Assembly: GCA_030789695.1 (NCBI GenBank)
Contig: CM061140.1
Span: 80,724,422 to 80,788,421, forward strand
Source of the DNA: Scilla litardierei
Lineage: Eukaryota > Streptophyta > Magnoliopsida > Asparagales > Asparagaceae
Direction: 5' to 3'
DNA: 64,000 nt
The notes under the pieces: model-generated
Seen by the model: only the letters and a program-made list of their open reading frames with translations
What the model was told of the DNA's origin: nothing
Databases searched by the model: none
Shown: positions 1-10,659 of the stretch, one piece after another
How the letters are laid out: each line of letters opens with the position of its first letter
How positions within the stretch are numbered: position 1 is the first letter of the stretch
Position numbers and translations under genes: made by a program

Positions 1-180
1 TGGTCCACTCGGCCGAGTGAGATGCTGCTGAGCTTATTCTTCTTCTTTTCTCCTCCTCATCGCTCCTATTGATTCCCTTCTTCTTCCGCTCATCCTCTAT
101 CACTGATAATTCTTCGAATGAGCCGTGGGCGATACTCCTAGGTCCGTGCAAATCCCTTGATCTCAAATTCGCTCCAAATC
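1..180 (-). repeat. Remnant LTR of family-1-like element, left piece
   Basis: Read on the minus strand, this piece resembles the family-1 LTR around 5390-5590. It shares the GGAGCGATTTGGAG start, a purine-rich GAGCGGAAGAAGAA stretch, an AGGAGCGATGAGGAGG block and the ACTCGGCCGAGT palindrome (plus strand 6-17). It is clearly more diverged than the two LTRs of the intact family-1 copy. It is cut at 180 by the Tekay-like element, and its other part lies at 26321-26464. The rest lies left of the window, so a solo LTR and a full element cannot be told apart. Confidence 0.8.
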
Positions 181-3048
181 TGTAACGACCACTGTTCGGT
201 TGTACGAATTTTAGCGCGTATGTCGTTTATAGTGAGTATATCGTATTTGTTTGTATTATTTTGTTCTGTAGCCCAGACACATGATCAGACCCCGTTAGCA
301 CGACCCTCTCGGAGGCGCGATCGCCCCGGTACCTTCCTTTTAATTTTTGGATGTCGGGGCACAAATTTGTAATAATCCATTATCATTATTATATTAGTTG
401 AGATATATAAATAATATATATTGATTATTAAACTTTTATTTTATGTTTCTGAAGTTCAGATGGTGGGTTACGTATTAAAATTTTAATAATCAAAACCTTA
501 TAACCTTATATAAACATTTGTTATTAATCTTATAAACCTTTGTCATTAAAGGACCTAACATAACCCCTTTACTTGCTGTCACTTCCCAATTGGTACCAAA
601 TCGAATACTATACTGTGGATACAACGGAAGAAATCAAAAATTAAGTTAAAGACGAATCCTAAATTCGGTTAGAATCGAATCTTATAAAAAAATTATCTAA
701 ACCTATCTCTTAAAATCCCAACGGCTCCCTCAACCCACACGTCACGCAGCCCTCTGACCCGTTCTCCCCACTCCCCCACATTTTCTCTCCCTCTACCATA
801 CTCCATAAACAAAACCCATGACTTCTTCTCTAAAAAAAAGAAAACAACCCAAAGCCTAAAGTTCACGTGCTGCTCCCCAACTTTCCCCACACACAACCTA
901 TATTAAACTCTAAGGTCATTATTATTCCTCACCCTACAAAGCACAACGCAGCCTACCCTCTACTCTTATTAATATAATAAACCCTAGGTCCTTTCTTTCG
1001 TTTCCCTCTACTACACATGCATCCCCCTACCCTCCTTCCTCCATGCAAGAGCAGCGCGCGACCATCATCCCGACTCCTCTCTCGCCCACGTAACACAGCA
1101 AGCCCCACGCACAGGCGGCCACCGCTCAGATCTCCCCCTTGCCAACACAAGCCGCCGCTCCTCCCCATCTCGCTCGTACCCGCGGCCTCCTCCACACGAC
1201 AGCACCAACACCCCTTCACCGTCGCGCCTAGGAGATGCTGCTCCTCCCTCTTCGGGCGCAGCCCGCAGCGAACCGCATCATCTCCGAGAGCTGCAGTCTC
1301 CCCTTGCAACACAACCACGGCCTCCTTCTGAGCTCCAGACATTGTTCAGCCCGCACCCTGTCGCCGGAACAACTTCACCGCAGCAACACGCCTCAGATCT
1401 GACGCCATCAGCCCCGTGGACTCGCTGTTTCTCTCGCAACCGCCTGCATAGCCTCCAGACGCTGATGTCCACTGTTTCCCTCACTGTCGCGACGAATTTC
1501 AGATCTTAGACGTTGCACGCATCGCTGTCGCTGCCCCCACTCGCTACGTAACGGTTAGTCCCCCTACCTATAACTCATAACCCACACCGTAATTTAGAAG
1601 ACCTAATAAAAACGAATCGCTAGACGTCGTAGGAGCTAGTTTAACATTTGTTACCATCAAAAACAGATTAATCTGATTATATATTTTGTCAAAACAGCAA
1701 ACCGAACTCACGGTAGCGTAGTACCCGTCGAGACGATTCCAACGACACCAAGAAAGTCAAAAACAGGCGAGTATTTGATTTTATTTGAATTTCTGAAGTT
1801 TTGACACTTTTGCGCCATCTTTATGTATTGCTGTGTAACTCAAAAACTAGGCGTGTAATGACGTACAAAATTGACACCGTAATGACCAGGACGAAATTTG
1901 TGACCCAACGGTATATCATACGATATATCTCAATTTTAGACAATAAGAGTAAAGAATAAATTCTGTAGCAAGTTCAACAAAAAGGACGTGTTCGTCATTA
2001 ATTTAAACTGCGGTAAAAGTTGTTCAACCCACTTTTGCCTCGTAGATCTGTTACCATAATGTTATAATATCGTTGACAATAACTTTCTGAGAGTCTTGAC
2101 ATGCCTAACAAAATGGACATCGTGAAAATCGTGCGCCTCGAAGGCGGTATCGTGATATCGTGATGTCGTGTGAGTCGACTAGGCCGGCTCATGTTCCGGT
2201 AAACTTTTGGGTGGGGTTAGGGTTGAGCGGGCACTGGGCGTATGAAGGGTACTCTCCTCAAGAGCACCACCCGCACGCGGTGGGTTAGCGTCAATCACGG
2301 TAAGCCCCTGTGAGAGGAACGACCTTCTCATCACGACCTAAAGGGGAGAATCATAGATTAGAATGTTAACTCTTGACATGGAAATTACAATGATAACCTT
2401 GGTCTCTTGGAATAATGTCAAGCTAATGAACTCAGAGAAAATCCTAACTTTAATCTTGCAAACGTCTAAAACTACATGTTAGGAGTGCTTGTCATGCTTC
2501 AACAAAATTGTTCAATATTTAAATTGTGGCAGTTGCTTTCTTAAATTATTAATGCTTCTAAAATTCATATACATCAGATATCTTGCCTTGGGATGCTAAC
2601 ACTTTCTTGCAGACCCTAGCTGACATACATTCATTGTTTGTGGATGTATGTCAGATCCAGCGCTTGAGTACGCAGAGGACCCGTACGAGATGCCAGAATT
2701 GGAGAGTCAGGAGTTCGCACCTGACGCAGTGCCTCTTCCAGCTGAAGACTAGAGGACCCTCACTTCCAGCTTTCTTAGTTTACTTTCAGTCACTTGTTGT
2801 AGTTGTGTACGTCCCTTTGTTGCTACTTTAAGCCCAGCTGTGGCTGTTTAATTTCGTGTACGAACTTTTAATCTCTGGATGTGGCTTTTTATCATTGTTG
2901 TGCTCTGATTGTTCTGATATGCAAATGCAAGGACCCTTTTTCTGTCTTTTATCACAGACGCTTATTGAACTCGAGCTTCACCGCTCCAGTTCAAGCGGAC
3001 CGCGTAACGTTCTCGCTTCCGGTGTCTTTTGGGAAGCGGGGCGTAACA
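181..3048 (+). repeat. 5' LTR of the Tekay-like element
   Basis: About 2.87 kb, matching 19752-26320 once the solo LTR and duplicated target are removed. The AT-rich first third holds a TATA-like CCTATATTAAAC near 897-908. It is followed by a GC-rich stretch at about 950-1500. Open frames there (for example 953-1342 minus and 1017-1331 plus) are compositional and have no recognisable domain. By eye the two LTRs differ by a few percent. Confidence 0.92.
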
Positions 3049-3178
3049 GGTTTTGTTGGTGGCCCATGCAGGTCGTTGCAACTGGAAAATTCAGAACAAT
3101 GAGAACACTTTCTTAAGCCGAACATCCGGAGTAATCTTATACACGAGATTAACTCGGGCTTTCTTTCTCTTTTGCAGG
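3049..3178 (+). other. Leader between 5' LTR and gag
   Basis: The sequence just after the LTR, starting GGTTTTGTTGGTGGCCC, does not match the usual tRNA-iMet primer site TGGTATCAGAGC. Either the site is decayed or another primer is used. A TTTGCAG immediately before the gag ATG could be a splice acceptor, but no donor can be assigned. Confidence 0.5.
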
Positions 3179-4316
3179 ATGGCCGGAAGACGCATCACCC
3201 GACACGGAGCCGGAGCCGGAGCCGGAGCTGCTGGAGGCGGAGACGACGACATCCGCCAGATGCTGGGAGTTATGAGAGATATGCTGGAGGTTTAGCACCA
3301 CCTGGTCCAGCAGGGACGCCAGGCTGCGCCAGCCGTGCCAGTTGCTCCAGCTCCAGGAGCAAAGCAGTTCTGAGAGATGCGTCCAAAGAGCTTTTCCGGA
3401 CGAGAGGGCCCGCTAGCGGCCGAAGAGTGGCGTCAGAGCACTGAGGATGATTTGGGCCTTGCCCGAATCAATAAAGATGAATGGGTGGAGCTTGCCAGGA
3501 CGCAATTGATAGATAATGCATGCAGCTGGTGAACTGCGAAAGAGGCCAGGCTGACCAAGCCGATTTCATAGGATACCTTCTGCAAGAGGTTTGACGCCCA
3601 GTATTTTCCCAAGTCTGCAAAGCGAATGATGGAGAGTCGCTTCATCAACCTGGAGCAGGGTACTATGACTGTTGATGAGTACGAGGCGGAGTTCACTATG
3701 CTGAGTCGATATGCTCCTGCTATGGTGAAGGAACCTGAGGACTGTGCACATCGTTTCCTACAGGGCTTGGATCTGGACATCCAGAGTGTGCTGTCCGGGA
3801 ATACCTTTTCCATTCATAAGGATGTCCTGGTAGCCGCGAAGAATCAGGAGCAGATCGCCAATCTGAAGAAGGCACGTCAGGCGGGCAAGCGCCCGATGGA
3901 GATGTTGAGGAGTGCACCTAGGCCCAGTGTACGTCCAGTTCAGGCCACCTAGTTCAAGAGGCCAGCAGCACCTGTTCCCAACCGAGCTGAGCTGACTTGC
4001 CACTTCTGCGGCAAGCTTGGTCATGTGAAGAAGGACTGCAGGAGGATGCTGAATCAGTGTTTGGTCTGTGGATCGCCTGCTCATGTTGCGAGGGACTGCC
4101 CCAAAGGCACTCGACCTATGCCTGCTAGAGCACCTGGACCTGTTCAGCAGACAGCGCCTGCACCTGGACCCACTCAGAGACCAGTGCCTGCACCTGGACA
4201 GCGAGGACCACCACTGATACCACAGAAGCAAGCCTATCAGCAGGCCAACCCCCCGGTGCGTCGAGCTTACTCCATGACAGCCGTTGAGGCTGCGGCCGTT
4301 GACAACGTGATTGCAG
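3179..4316 (+). pseudogene. gag: gag of the Tekay-like element (broken)
   Basis: The start is ATG at 3179, opening MAGRRITRHG. An Ala/Gly-rich N-terminus is followed by a retrotransposon capsid region at about 3600-3850, with MTVDEYEAEFTMLSRYAP and HRFLQGLDLDIQ. Two CCHC zinc knuckles follow: CHFCGKLGHVKKDC (about 4001-4042) and CLVCGSPAHVARDC (about 4058-4100), then a Pro/Gln-rich tail. In-frame stops occur in the N-terminal third, at about 3530, and at 3949-3951 before the knuckles. Gag would form the virus-like particle and bind genomic RNA. This copy cannot make the whole protein. Confidence 0.85.
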
Positions 4317-4429
4317 GTAACTCCTAAAATAGTCTTTCCTTTTTTGCATTTATGTTTGATTAGTTAGTTTCCTGGTTTGATATAGTTGCATGTTACCCTT
4401 AGGTGTTATCTTAATTTCTTCCCACCCAG
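4317..4429 (+). other. Intron-like interruption between gag and protease
   Basis: A 113-nt AT-rich stretch starts GGTAACTCC-type GT at 4317 and ends TTCTTCCCACCCAG at 4429. It carries stops in the gag frame. Removing it joins the gag C-terminus (frame ending VIAG) to the protease sequence LTLFDSGAS in one continuous frame, with the junction inside a codon. I infer a spliced intron. A small insertion that mimics one is the alternative. Confidence 0.5.
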
Positions 4430-5258
4430 CCTTGACTCTGTTCGACTCTGGAGCTTCCATGTGCATCCTGTCACGGAAGTTCGTAGTCAAACACTCGATA
4501 CCCACCTACACACTTCCTAAGTGTTGAAACATCACGACTGGGAATGGTGTAGTGAAGGTTGCACTTGGTTGTAGACCTTGCCCGCTGGTGGTTAGTGGAC
4601 ACGAATTGTATGCTGACTTCATCGTCCATGACCTACCCAATTTCGATGCAATTCTCGGTATTGATTGGTTGGGAGATTTTTATGCCACGATCGACTGTCA
4701 CCGGAAGAAAGTGGTGTTTGAAATCCCTGGCCATCCAATCTTCGAGTTTGTTAGCGGAGGACGTTCGCTTGGACCTGCCAAGTTACGGGCCCAGCCGTAC
4801 AGTTTGACTGTTGCATCTATGATAACAGAACCGGAGAAGCCAGCAGTAGTGCGAGACTTCGAGGATGTTTTTCCTGAGGACATTTCCGGTTTGCCGCCTG
4901 ATCGAGCACTGGAGTTCGGCATTGATCTAATGCCAAGAGCTCAACCGATTTCTAAGGCGTCGTACCGTATGGCTCCTGCTAAGCTAGAGGAGCTGAGGAA
5001 GCAATTGGACGAGCTACTGCAGAAGGGTTTTATTCATCCCAGCGTATCTCCCTGTGGTGCACCTGTCTTGCTGGTGAAGAAGAAAGACGGATCGAGGAGG
5101 ATGTGTATCGACTATCGGGAGCTGAATCAGATCATTATGAAGAACAAGTACCCGCTGCACCGAATTGATGATATCTTCGATCAGCTTGGTGGATCGAAGG
5201 TGTTTTCGAAGTTAGATCTTCGGAGCAGATACCATCAGGTCAGAGTCAAGAAGGATGA
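4430..5258 (+). pseudogene. pol: Protease and first half of reverse transcriptase (Tekay-like pol, part 1)
   Basis: The aspartic protease motif FDSGAS lies at about 4441-4458 and a second conserved stretch, [10 protein letters not shown], near 4642-4671. RT then begins, with [27 protein letters not shown] and [13 protein letters not shown]. An in-frame TGA near 4525 breaks the protease. The frame is cut at 5258 by family 1 and resumes at 17167 after the target duplication GATGA, restoring the [10 protein letters not shown] junction. The catalytic IDD is in part 2. Confidence 0.9.
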
Positions 5259-5552
5259 TGATCACTCCATATTTTACACCTTTTTTCCCGCATGTTTGCA
5301 TGCCATTTAGATCGCTCAAATCATGTTTTTCACGATTTATCGACAATATTGCGATACTTTTCACGATTTGTTGTTTTTGTCGTATTTCAGGAGATTTGGA
5401 GCGATTTGGAGTGATTCCGAGATACACCTACTCCAGAGTGTCACCGACGACTTCCCTGAGGGGTATTTTGAGATTGGAGAGGAGCGGAAGAAGAAAGAAC
5501 GTCGTAGGAGCGATGAGGAGGCAAGAACATTCAGATTGGGCATTTTTAGCAT

Positions 5553-5947
5553 CTCACTCGGCCGAGTGAAGGAGTCGCTCGGCCGAGCATCGAGACACTG
5601 CTCGGCCGGCCAGATCGGACACGCTCCAAGCAATGTATCAGTGTGCACTCGGCCGAGCATCAATTGCCGTCCGCCCGAGTGAAGTACCCCGTCCGCCCGA
5701 GTGGCACTCAGACGACGCCCATCAAAAACTCCTGACTTACTGTTTTTCGTCAGTCTGAGCATCAGAAGCCCGACTCGGCCGAGTGGCAATTGCCGTCCGC
5801 CTGAGCGAACAAAGCCCATCGGTCGAGTGACTACAACTCCCTCGGCCGAGTGACCCCCGAAGTGAAGACCCCCAAGACCCTGGACTTACTGTAAATTCTC
5901 AGGGTTTATCACTCGGCTGAGCGACTTTTGTCACTCGGCCGAGTAAG
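5553..5947. repeat. Palindrome cluster ACTCGGCCGAGT (5' LTR, family 1)
   Basis: About a dozen exact or one-to-two-mismatch copies of the 12-bp palindrome ACTCGGCCGAGT lie in 395 bp at irregular spacing, mixed with CCGCCCGAGT variants. The cluster ends about 80 bp before the TATA-like box. The matching cluster in the 3' LTR is 15618-16013. Confidence 0.9.
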
Positions 5948-6028
5948 CCGCGCGCCTGTAGCGGAAAACACGATTTTGAAGAGGCGCATGGGCAGTTTGG
6001 TCACGAATTTTTGGGCAGTTTTGGGGGG

Positions 6029-6035
6029 TATTTAA
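6029..6035 (+). promoter_or_regulatory. TATA-like box of the family 1 LTR
   Basis: TATTTAA within GGGGGGTATTTAACCCC, the only good TATA candidate after the palindrome cluster. The same box lies at 16095-16101 in the 3' LTR. It would start the genomic transcript. Confidence 0.6.
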
Positions 6036-7095
6036 CCCCAGATCTAACCTAGTTTAAAGAGCTTTTTTATTGCTTTTGGCAGCCTTTTTAGATTAGACTT
6101 TTTTAGAGTTTATTCTTGTGATTGGAGAGGAGAAGAAAGTGATTTTTTGTTGGATTCTTGGAAAGCTACATTGGTTTGTCTCCCTCTCTATTAAAAATCC
6201 TATTTTTATTGCTATTTTGAATTTTTCCATGAATTCTATTGCTATTTCAATTGATTGTTCTTCCATTTGCGATATGATTTGTGAGTAGTCGTAACGTCTT
6301 AGGGCGTGGGGATGAACCCTACGAGCCCAATTTCCGATTCGTGATGATTTGGTAGAACTATTGCTAGAATTGCTATTACGGTTAGTTTGGGATTGATATA
6401 ATACGGATAGCTAGGTGTTCATATCGATTGGGATTTACAAGAGATTGGATCCCAATTCGATAGGAAACCCTAGAAATCCGAATTGGGTTGAAATTGAGTT
6501 TCCGTAGTATTGGTTTGCAAGAGATTGAACCGATACTAGGATCTCGGTTGCAATTCTATACTGATACCCGTTTGCAAGAGATTGGACGGGTAGGAACTAT
6601 CCCAACCTAGGCCGTAGCCCGAGTTTGCACGAGAGTGGGCTCGGGATGTGATTGAACAATGATGTTGATCCTAATGTTAGCTTGCCTAGGCTAGGGTTTG
6701 CAAGAGATTAGACCCGAGCCTAGGTTTGCTATAGACCCGCAACAGCGCGAGAGCGTGAGCTAGGTTTTACATTCAGTTGCAACTAGTTTACCCGACATTC
6801 TACCCTAGCAATTGTGAAACCGATGAATTAAAATGACGAGATACGGTGAGTAGCGGGGATTCCCTATTCCCTAGGTGTCTTTATTTGATTTTATATCTCT
6901 TTACATTATTTGACGATTGTGACAACATCGCCGAAAGGCAATTTCCTACTTTTCTGTCCCTATAGCCAGGTTGTTCGGAGAAGGCACTGTCATACGTCCT
7001 CCCTGTGTTCGATACCCACTCGCTGCTACACCGTGCGCTTGCTGTAAAACTACACGGTCGCTCTTTAGGGTGTACGCCCGGGCGCGATCAAGTTT

Positions 7096-7113
7096 TTGGC
7101 ACCGTTGCCGGGG
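7096..7113 (+). other. Primer-binding site, tRNA-Asp type (family 1)
   Basis: TTGGCACCGTTGCCGGGG starts 5 bp after the LTR end. It matches the Athila/Tat-type site TTGGCGCCGTTGCCGGGG except for one CpG-to-CpA transition. Confidence 0.85.
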
Positions 7114-7232
7114 AGGCGATTGTGTTTGATCCTACCACCCTAGCTATTTCTTTCTTTTTATTTTATTTCTTCATTTTTTATCTAACCCTTCCATTGTGCT
7201 AATCACTTCTTTGAAACTTTGTTTTCCCGTGC

Positions 7233-9929
7233 ATGTACACGAGATCCACAACGGACCCCATATATATATTGTTTGATCTTGAGATCGAGCGTACATTGCG
7301 GAGAATCAGAGCGGAGAGGAGACCCGATACGGAAGGGAGGTTTATGAACGTTCGGGAGACGCCTGAAGAGTTAGCGGCAAGAATGGCGAGGATTATTTCC
7401 ATTCGAGATAGGCTCCGGCCTAAGACTTCCTCCACAACCTCGTCCATAGCCATGCCGGAGTTGGCGGCCGACAAGAATTTTGAGTTGAAGACCAGACTTG
7501 TGGTTCTGATGCAGCAGGATCCATTTTATGGGAACGCCCATGAAAATCCTCACTACCACATCCAGCTCTTCCTATCAAAGTGCGCCACCTTCCAGATGCC
7601 GGGCGTCACCCTAGATGCCATCAGACTGCGCCTCTTCCCCTTCACACTAAAGGATAAAGCTCTTTATTGGTTGAGGACGCAAGCTGAAGGAGTCTTTACC
7701 ACATGGGACGAGTTGGCGAGCGCGTTTATTGACAAGTTCTATCCGCCCTCCAAGACGGTAAAGATTAGGAGTGCTCTCATGTCCTTCAAGCAAGGACCTC
7801 AAGAGACACTCTACGAGGCATGGGAGTGCTTCAAAGACCTGCAGCATCAGTGCCCCTACCATAGCATTGAAGATTGGAAGCTAGTCCATAGCTTCTACAA
7901 TGGTCTCCAACCGGGGACCAAGCAGATTATTGATGCCGTGACAAATGGGGCCATCCTATCGAAGACTCCCGACGAAGCTACGGCCTTAATTGAGGAGATG
8001 GCCTCGAATAATCAACAATGGGGCGACGAGCGAGGACACTCTTCGTCCTCCTTGAAGCCATCTAGCATCTATGAGGCCAAGGCCGTGGCGGAGCTGACCA
8101 ACAAGTTCGATTCTCTCCACATGGTGGTGGAGAGACTGGAGAAATATATCATGGAGCCCCAAGGAGCCCCCACATCCACACCAACAAGTCAAATGTGTGA
8201 TTGGCAAGACCAATCCTAAGCTATGTATTTGGGAGGAGAATAAGGAGAGGGATCTTTGGAGCAAGTTCAATTCGTCGCGGGGAACCAAGGATATTGGGCC
8301 AATCCGGCTGCTAGAAACCATCCCGGTTTCTCCTATGCAAACAATGATGGAGCATTGAACCCTCCGCAACAACCACCTTACCAAGCTCGACCACCACCAC
8401 AAAAACAACAACATTATCCACCGAGGGGGCCTCCGCAACAAAATTTCCCACCAAAGCAACAAGTGGGGCCCTATAGGCCTCCCGGATACAATCAAGGGTA
8501 GAGAAATCCAAACCCTCCACAAGCTCAACAACGTTCCGACTTTGAAGCTAGAGTGGAGGAGTTTATGGTCGAGCAGAAGAAGACTAATTCTTCCTTGAAG
8601 GCGAGCCAAGATTCCCTTGCAACTGTTGTAGGCCAAATCTCGGAGCAACTTGCGTTGCTCAATCGAAATAGTCAACAGTTGCCGGCTCAACCCGAGCAAA
8701 ATCCACGGGGCAACACCGGACATATCAACGTCGTGGTTGCAGTTACTACGAGAGGCGGGAAGGATACCACCCCCGTCATGATTCCAACCAAGGAGCACGT
8801 GGTGGAGAGAGTAGAGCCAAGTGAGCCGGTCATTGAAGTTGAGAGAGAGAAAGAGCCGCAAGGGGAAGAAAAGTCCAGAGCGGAGCAGCTGATTGAAGAG
8901 AGGCGTTTTATGCCACCGATCCCATTCCCTCAGAGGCTTGCTAGAGCAAAGATGGAGAAACGGCTAGCCAAGTTTCTCGAATATTTGAGGGGGGTAAGCC
9001 TCAATATCCCCTTCCTCGACGCTATCGTGGAAATCCCGACATACGCCAAGTTCTTAAAAGATTTGATTACGGGAAGAAAGAGGAATGAGAAAATCATGCT
9101 CGCTGAGGAGGGGACTTGGTTCACCAAGAGAGAGAAGGAGCCCGCCAAATTCAAAGACCCGGGGAGTTTCCGAATTCCTTGCACCTTAGGCGGCGTCCCT
9201 CTACAAAAGGCGTTAGTAGACTTAGGGGCTAGTTTTAGCCTCATGCCTCTCTCTATGTTCCGAAGACTAAACACCGGCACAAAATTGAAGCCTACCGACA
9301 TGCGGATACAACTAGCAGATGGTCGGATTACAAGGCCGGTAGGGATCGCAGAGGACATCCCGCTACAAGTCCCGGGAGGCATATGTTTGCCATGTGACTT
9401 TGTGATCATGGATGTCAAGGAGGAGGAAGATACGTCGCTAATACTTGGACGCCCGTTCCTCGCCACCGCCGGTGTCATTGTCGACGTACGTGAAGGGACT
9501 CTAACATTGAACGTCGGCAACATCGAGGTGGAGCTTCATATACCCAAGGCAATGAAACACATGCCTTATCATGAGAAGCTGGACTATATGGACCTCCTTG
9601 ACGAGGTCATTGAGGAGGCGATCCCCCATTCCATCGGCGCACTATTCAAGGATGATTTTGAGGAAGGGCCGGATTTGGGCCAAGAAGAAAAGATGGAGCA
9701 CTCCCCCGACCTCTCCGTAGAAATTGATAAAGGCGACGCTGATGTCGCAAGAATACGAGAGCTCTGCAAGCTCTCAAAGATGAAGTCTCCGAAGAAATCC
9801 CCACCGATACGAAAATCGGTGTCACCGGTGAAGCCAAGGCCCGGAGCAAGCACTAGCTTGGGGGATCCACCCCCCAACACTACCCGAGATGAAGGAGCAA
9901 TGAGGAAGAACACGCCGCCATCCCGATAA
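7233..9929 (+). pseudogene. gag-pro: gag-protease frame of family 1 (three in-frame stops)
   Basis: One frame runs from ATG 7233 to TAA 9929, broken by stops at 8217, about 8241 and 8499. The N-terminus has the family pattern LFDLEIERTLRRIRA. A retrotransposon gag domain follows at about 7530-7960, with LRLFPFTLKDKALYWL, FIDKFYPPSKT and FYNGLQPGTK. Next come a Pro/Gln-rich linker and a conserved region with FPQRLARAKMEK and IPTYAKFLKDLI. The aspartic protease has VDLGASFSLMPLSMF (about 9216-9260) and LILGRPFLATAG. Athila-type proteases use D-L/S-G-A-S, so the active site looks intact. A Lys/Pro-rich tail ends the frame. The stops fall around the expected zinc-knuckle region. Confidence 0.88.
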
Positions 9930-9988
9930 ATTCGACGGGTGCATCTCATATGCACCCAATATCCCGCATTAAATTGAATATCCAAGGG

Positions 9989-10036
9989 GGTCGAGCTCAG
10001 GACCTTAAACGAGCGCTTGTCGGGAGGCAACCCGAC
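9989..10036 (+). ncRNA. Conserved module with AGGCAA-loop hairpin (family 1)
   Basis: Sixty bases after the gag-protease stop, a conserved lead-in (GTCGAGCTCAGGACCTTAAA, then CGAGCGCTT) runs into the hairpin GTCGGG-AGGCAA-CCCGAC at 10019-10036. The 6-bp stem is perfect. Families 2 and 3 carry the same module with different but still perfectly paired stems (41417-41465, 52886-52932). This is a cis-acting RNA structure by inference, and its role is unknown. Confidence 0.75.
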
Positions 10037-10300
10037 GGTTATCGCTTTATTTTTACTTTGTTCTTTATTTTTTTATAGAAATTATTAGTGTTTTGAGTCG
10101 TTTGCCTGAAAAATTCGTGATAACGGGTCCTATTTTTCTTTGACAGGAGAGGAGAAAGGGATATCTATTATTAGGTGGATGAACAAGGAGACAAAGAGCG
10201 CTCCAGGAATGCGCTCGATGCTTAGGAGGAGGAAGAAATCAACTGGAGGAAGAAAAACAGAGATTAGAGCCCAAACGGAGCCAAACATCAGAAAACAAGG
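10037..10300 (+). other. Spacer with purine-rich tract before palindrome cluster
   Basis: A T-rich stretch (10043-10085) is followed by a purine-rich stretch with GAGGAGGAAGAAATC near 10226. The LTR cluster is preceded by a similar purine-rich block (about 5480-5520), so the LTR and internal modules share this order. No ORF with a recognisable domain. Confidence 0.6.
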
Positions 10301-10642
10301 GTCACTCGGCCGAGTAGAATATACACTCGGCCGAGTACATAAGTTCATCCGCCCGAGCGGCGCACAAACGAGGGAAGTCTGCTGTACCCAACTCTCTGTT
10401 TCTTTTCTTGATTTCAGTATAATTGCCACTCGGTCGAGTATATATCTTCACTCGGCCGAGTGAAACTGATACGCTCCTAGGGCGAGAACTGCTGAGTAGC
10501 TTGAGCCACTCGGCCGAATGGATTTTTTCCACTCGGCCGAGGGTGGCAAAGCCACTCGGCCGAGTCGTAAGCGGGGAGGAATTTTCAAAAATATTTCCGT
10601 TACGTTCACTCGGCCGAGCGACATAGTCACTCGGCCGAGTCG
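10301..10642. repeat. Palindrome cluster ACTCGGCCGAGT upstream of ORF2 (family 1)
   Basis: About nine copies of ACTCGGCCGAGT, about half of them exact, near 10303, 10325, 10429, 10451, 10508, 10531, 10553, 10608 and 10629. They carry the same word as the LTR cluster in otherwise different sequence and end about 10 bp before a TATA box. Confidence 0.9.
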
Positions 10643-10652
10643 TAACTTTTCC

Positions 10653-10659
10653 TATATAA
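10653..10659 (+). promoter_or_regulatory. Internal TATA box upstream of ORF2 (family 1)
   Basis: TATATAA in CCTATATAAGGC, a textbook plant TATA context, directly after the last palindrome. It implies a separate ORF2 transcript. Transcription itself is not shown. Confidence 0.65.

Larger units (their letters stand above)
5259..7090 (+). repeat. 5' LTR of family 1
   Basis: 1832 bp, starting TGATCACTCC and ending GCGCGATCA. It contains, in order, a purine-rich block, the palindrome cluster, a TATA-like box, a TGTGAGTAG block (about 6281), several GTTTGCAAGAGATTG-type repeats (about 6420-6720) and a B-box-like GTTCGATACCC (7007-7017). Confidence 0.95.

Noticed and set aside
1017..1331. Pro/Ser-rich open frame in the Tekay-like LTR
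   Set aside because: It is in the GC-rich part of the LTR, and a copy at 24378-24602 in the other LTR is in a shorter frame. No domain is visible.
10140..10463. Open frames across the palindrome clusters (also 10302-10955, 53024-53475)
   Set aside because: The translations repeat short words such as LGRV and TRPS, which come from the palindromes, and they occur on both strands.
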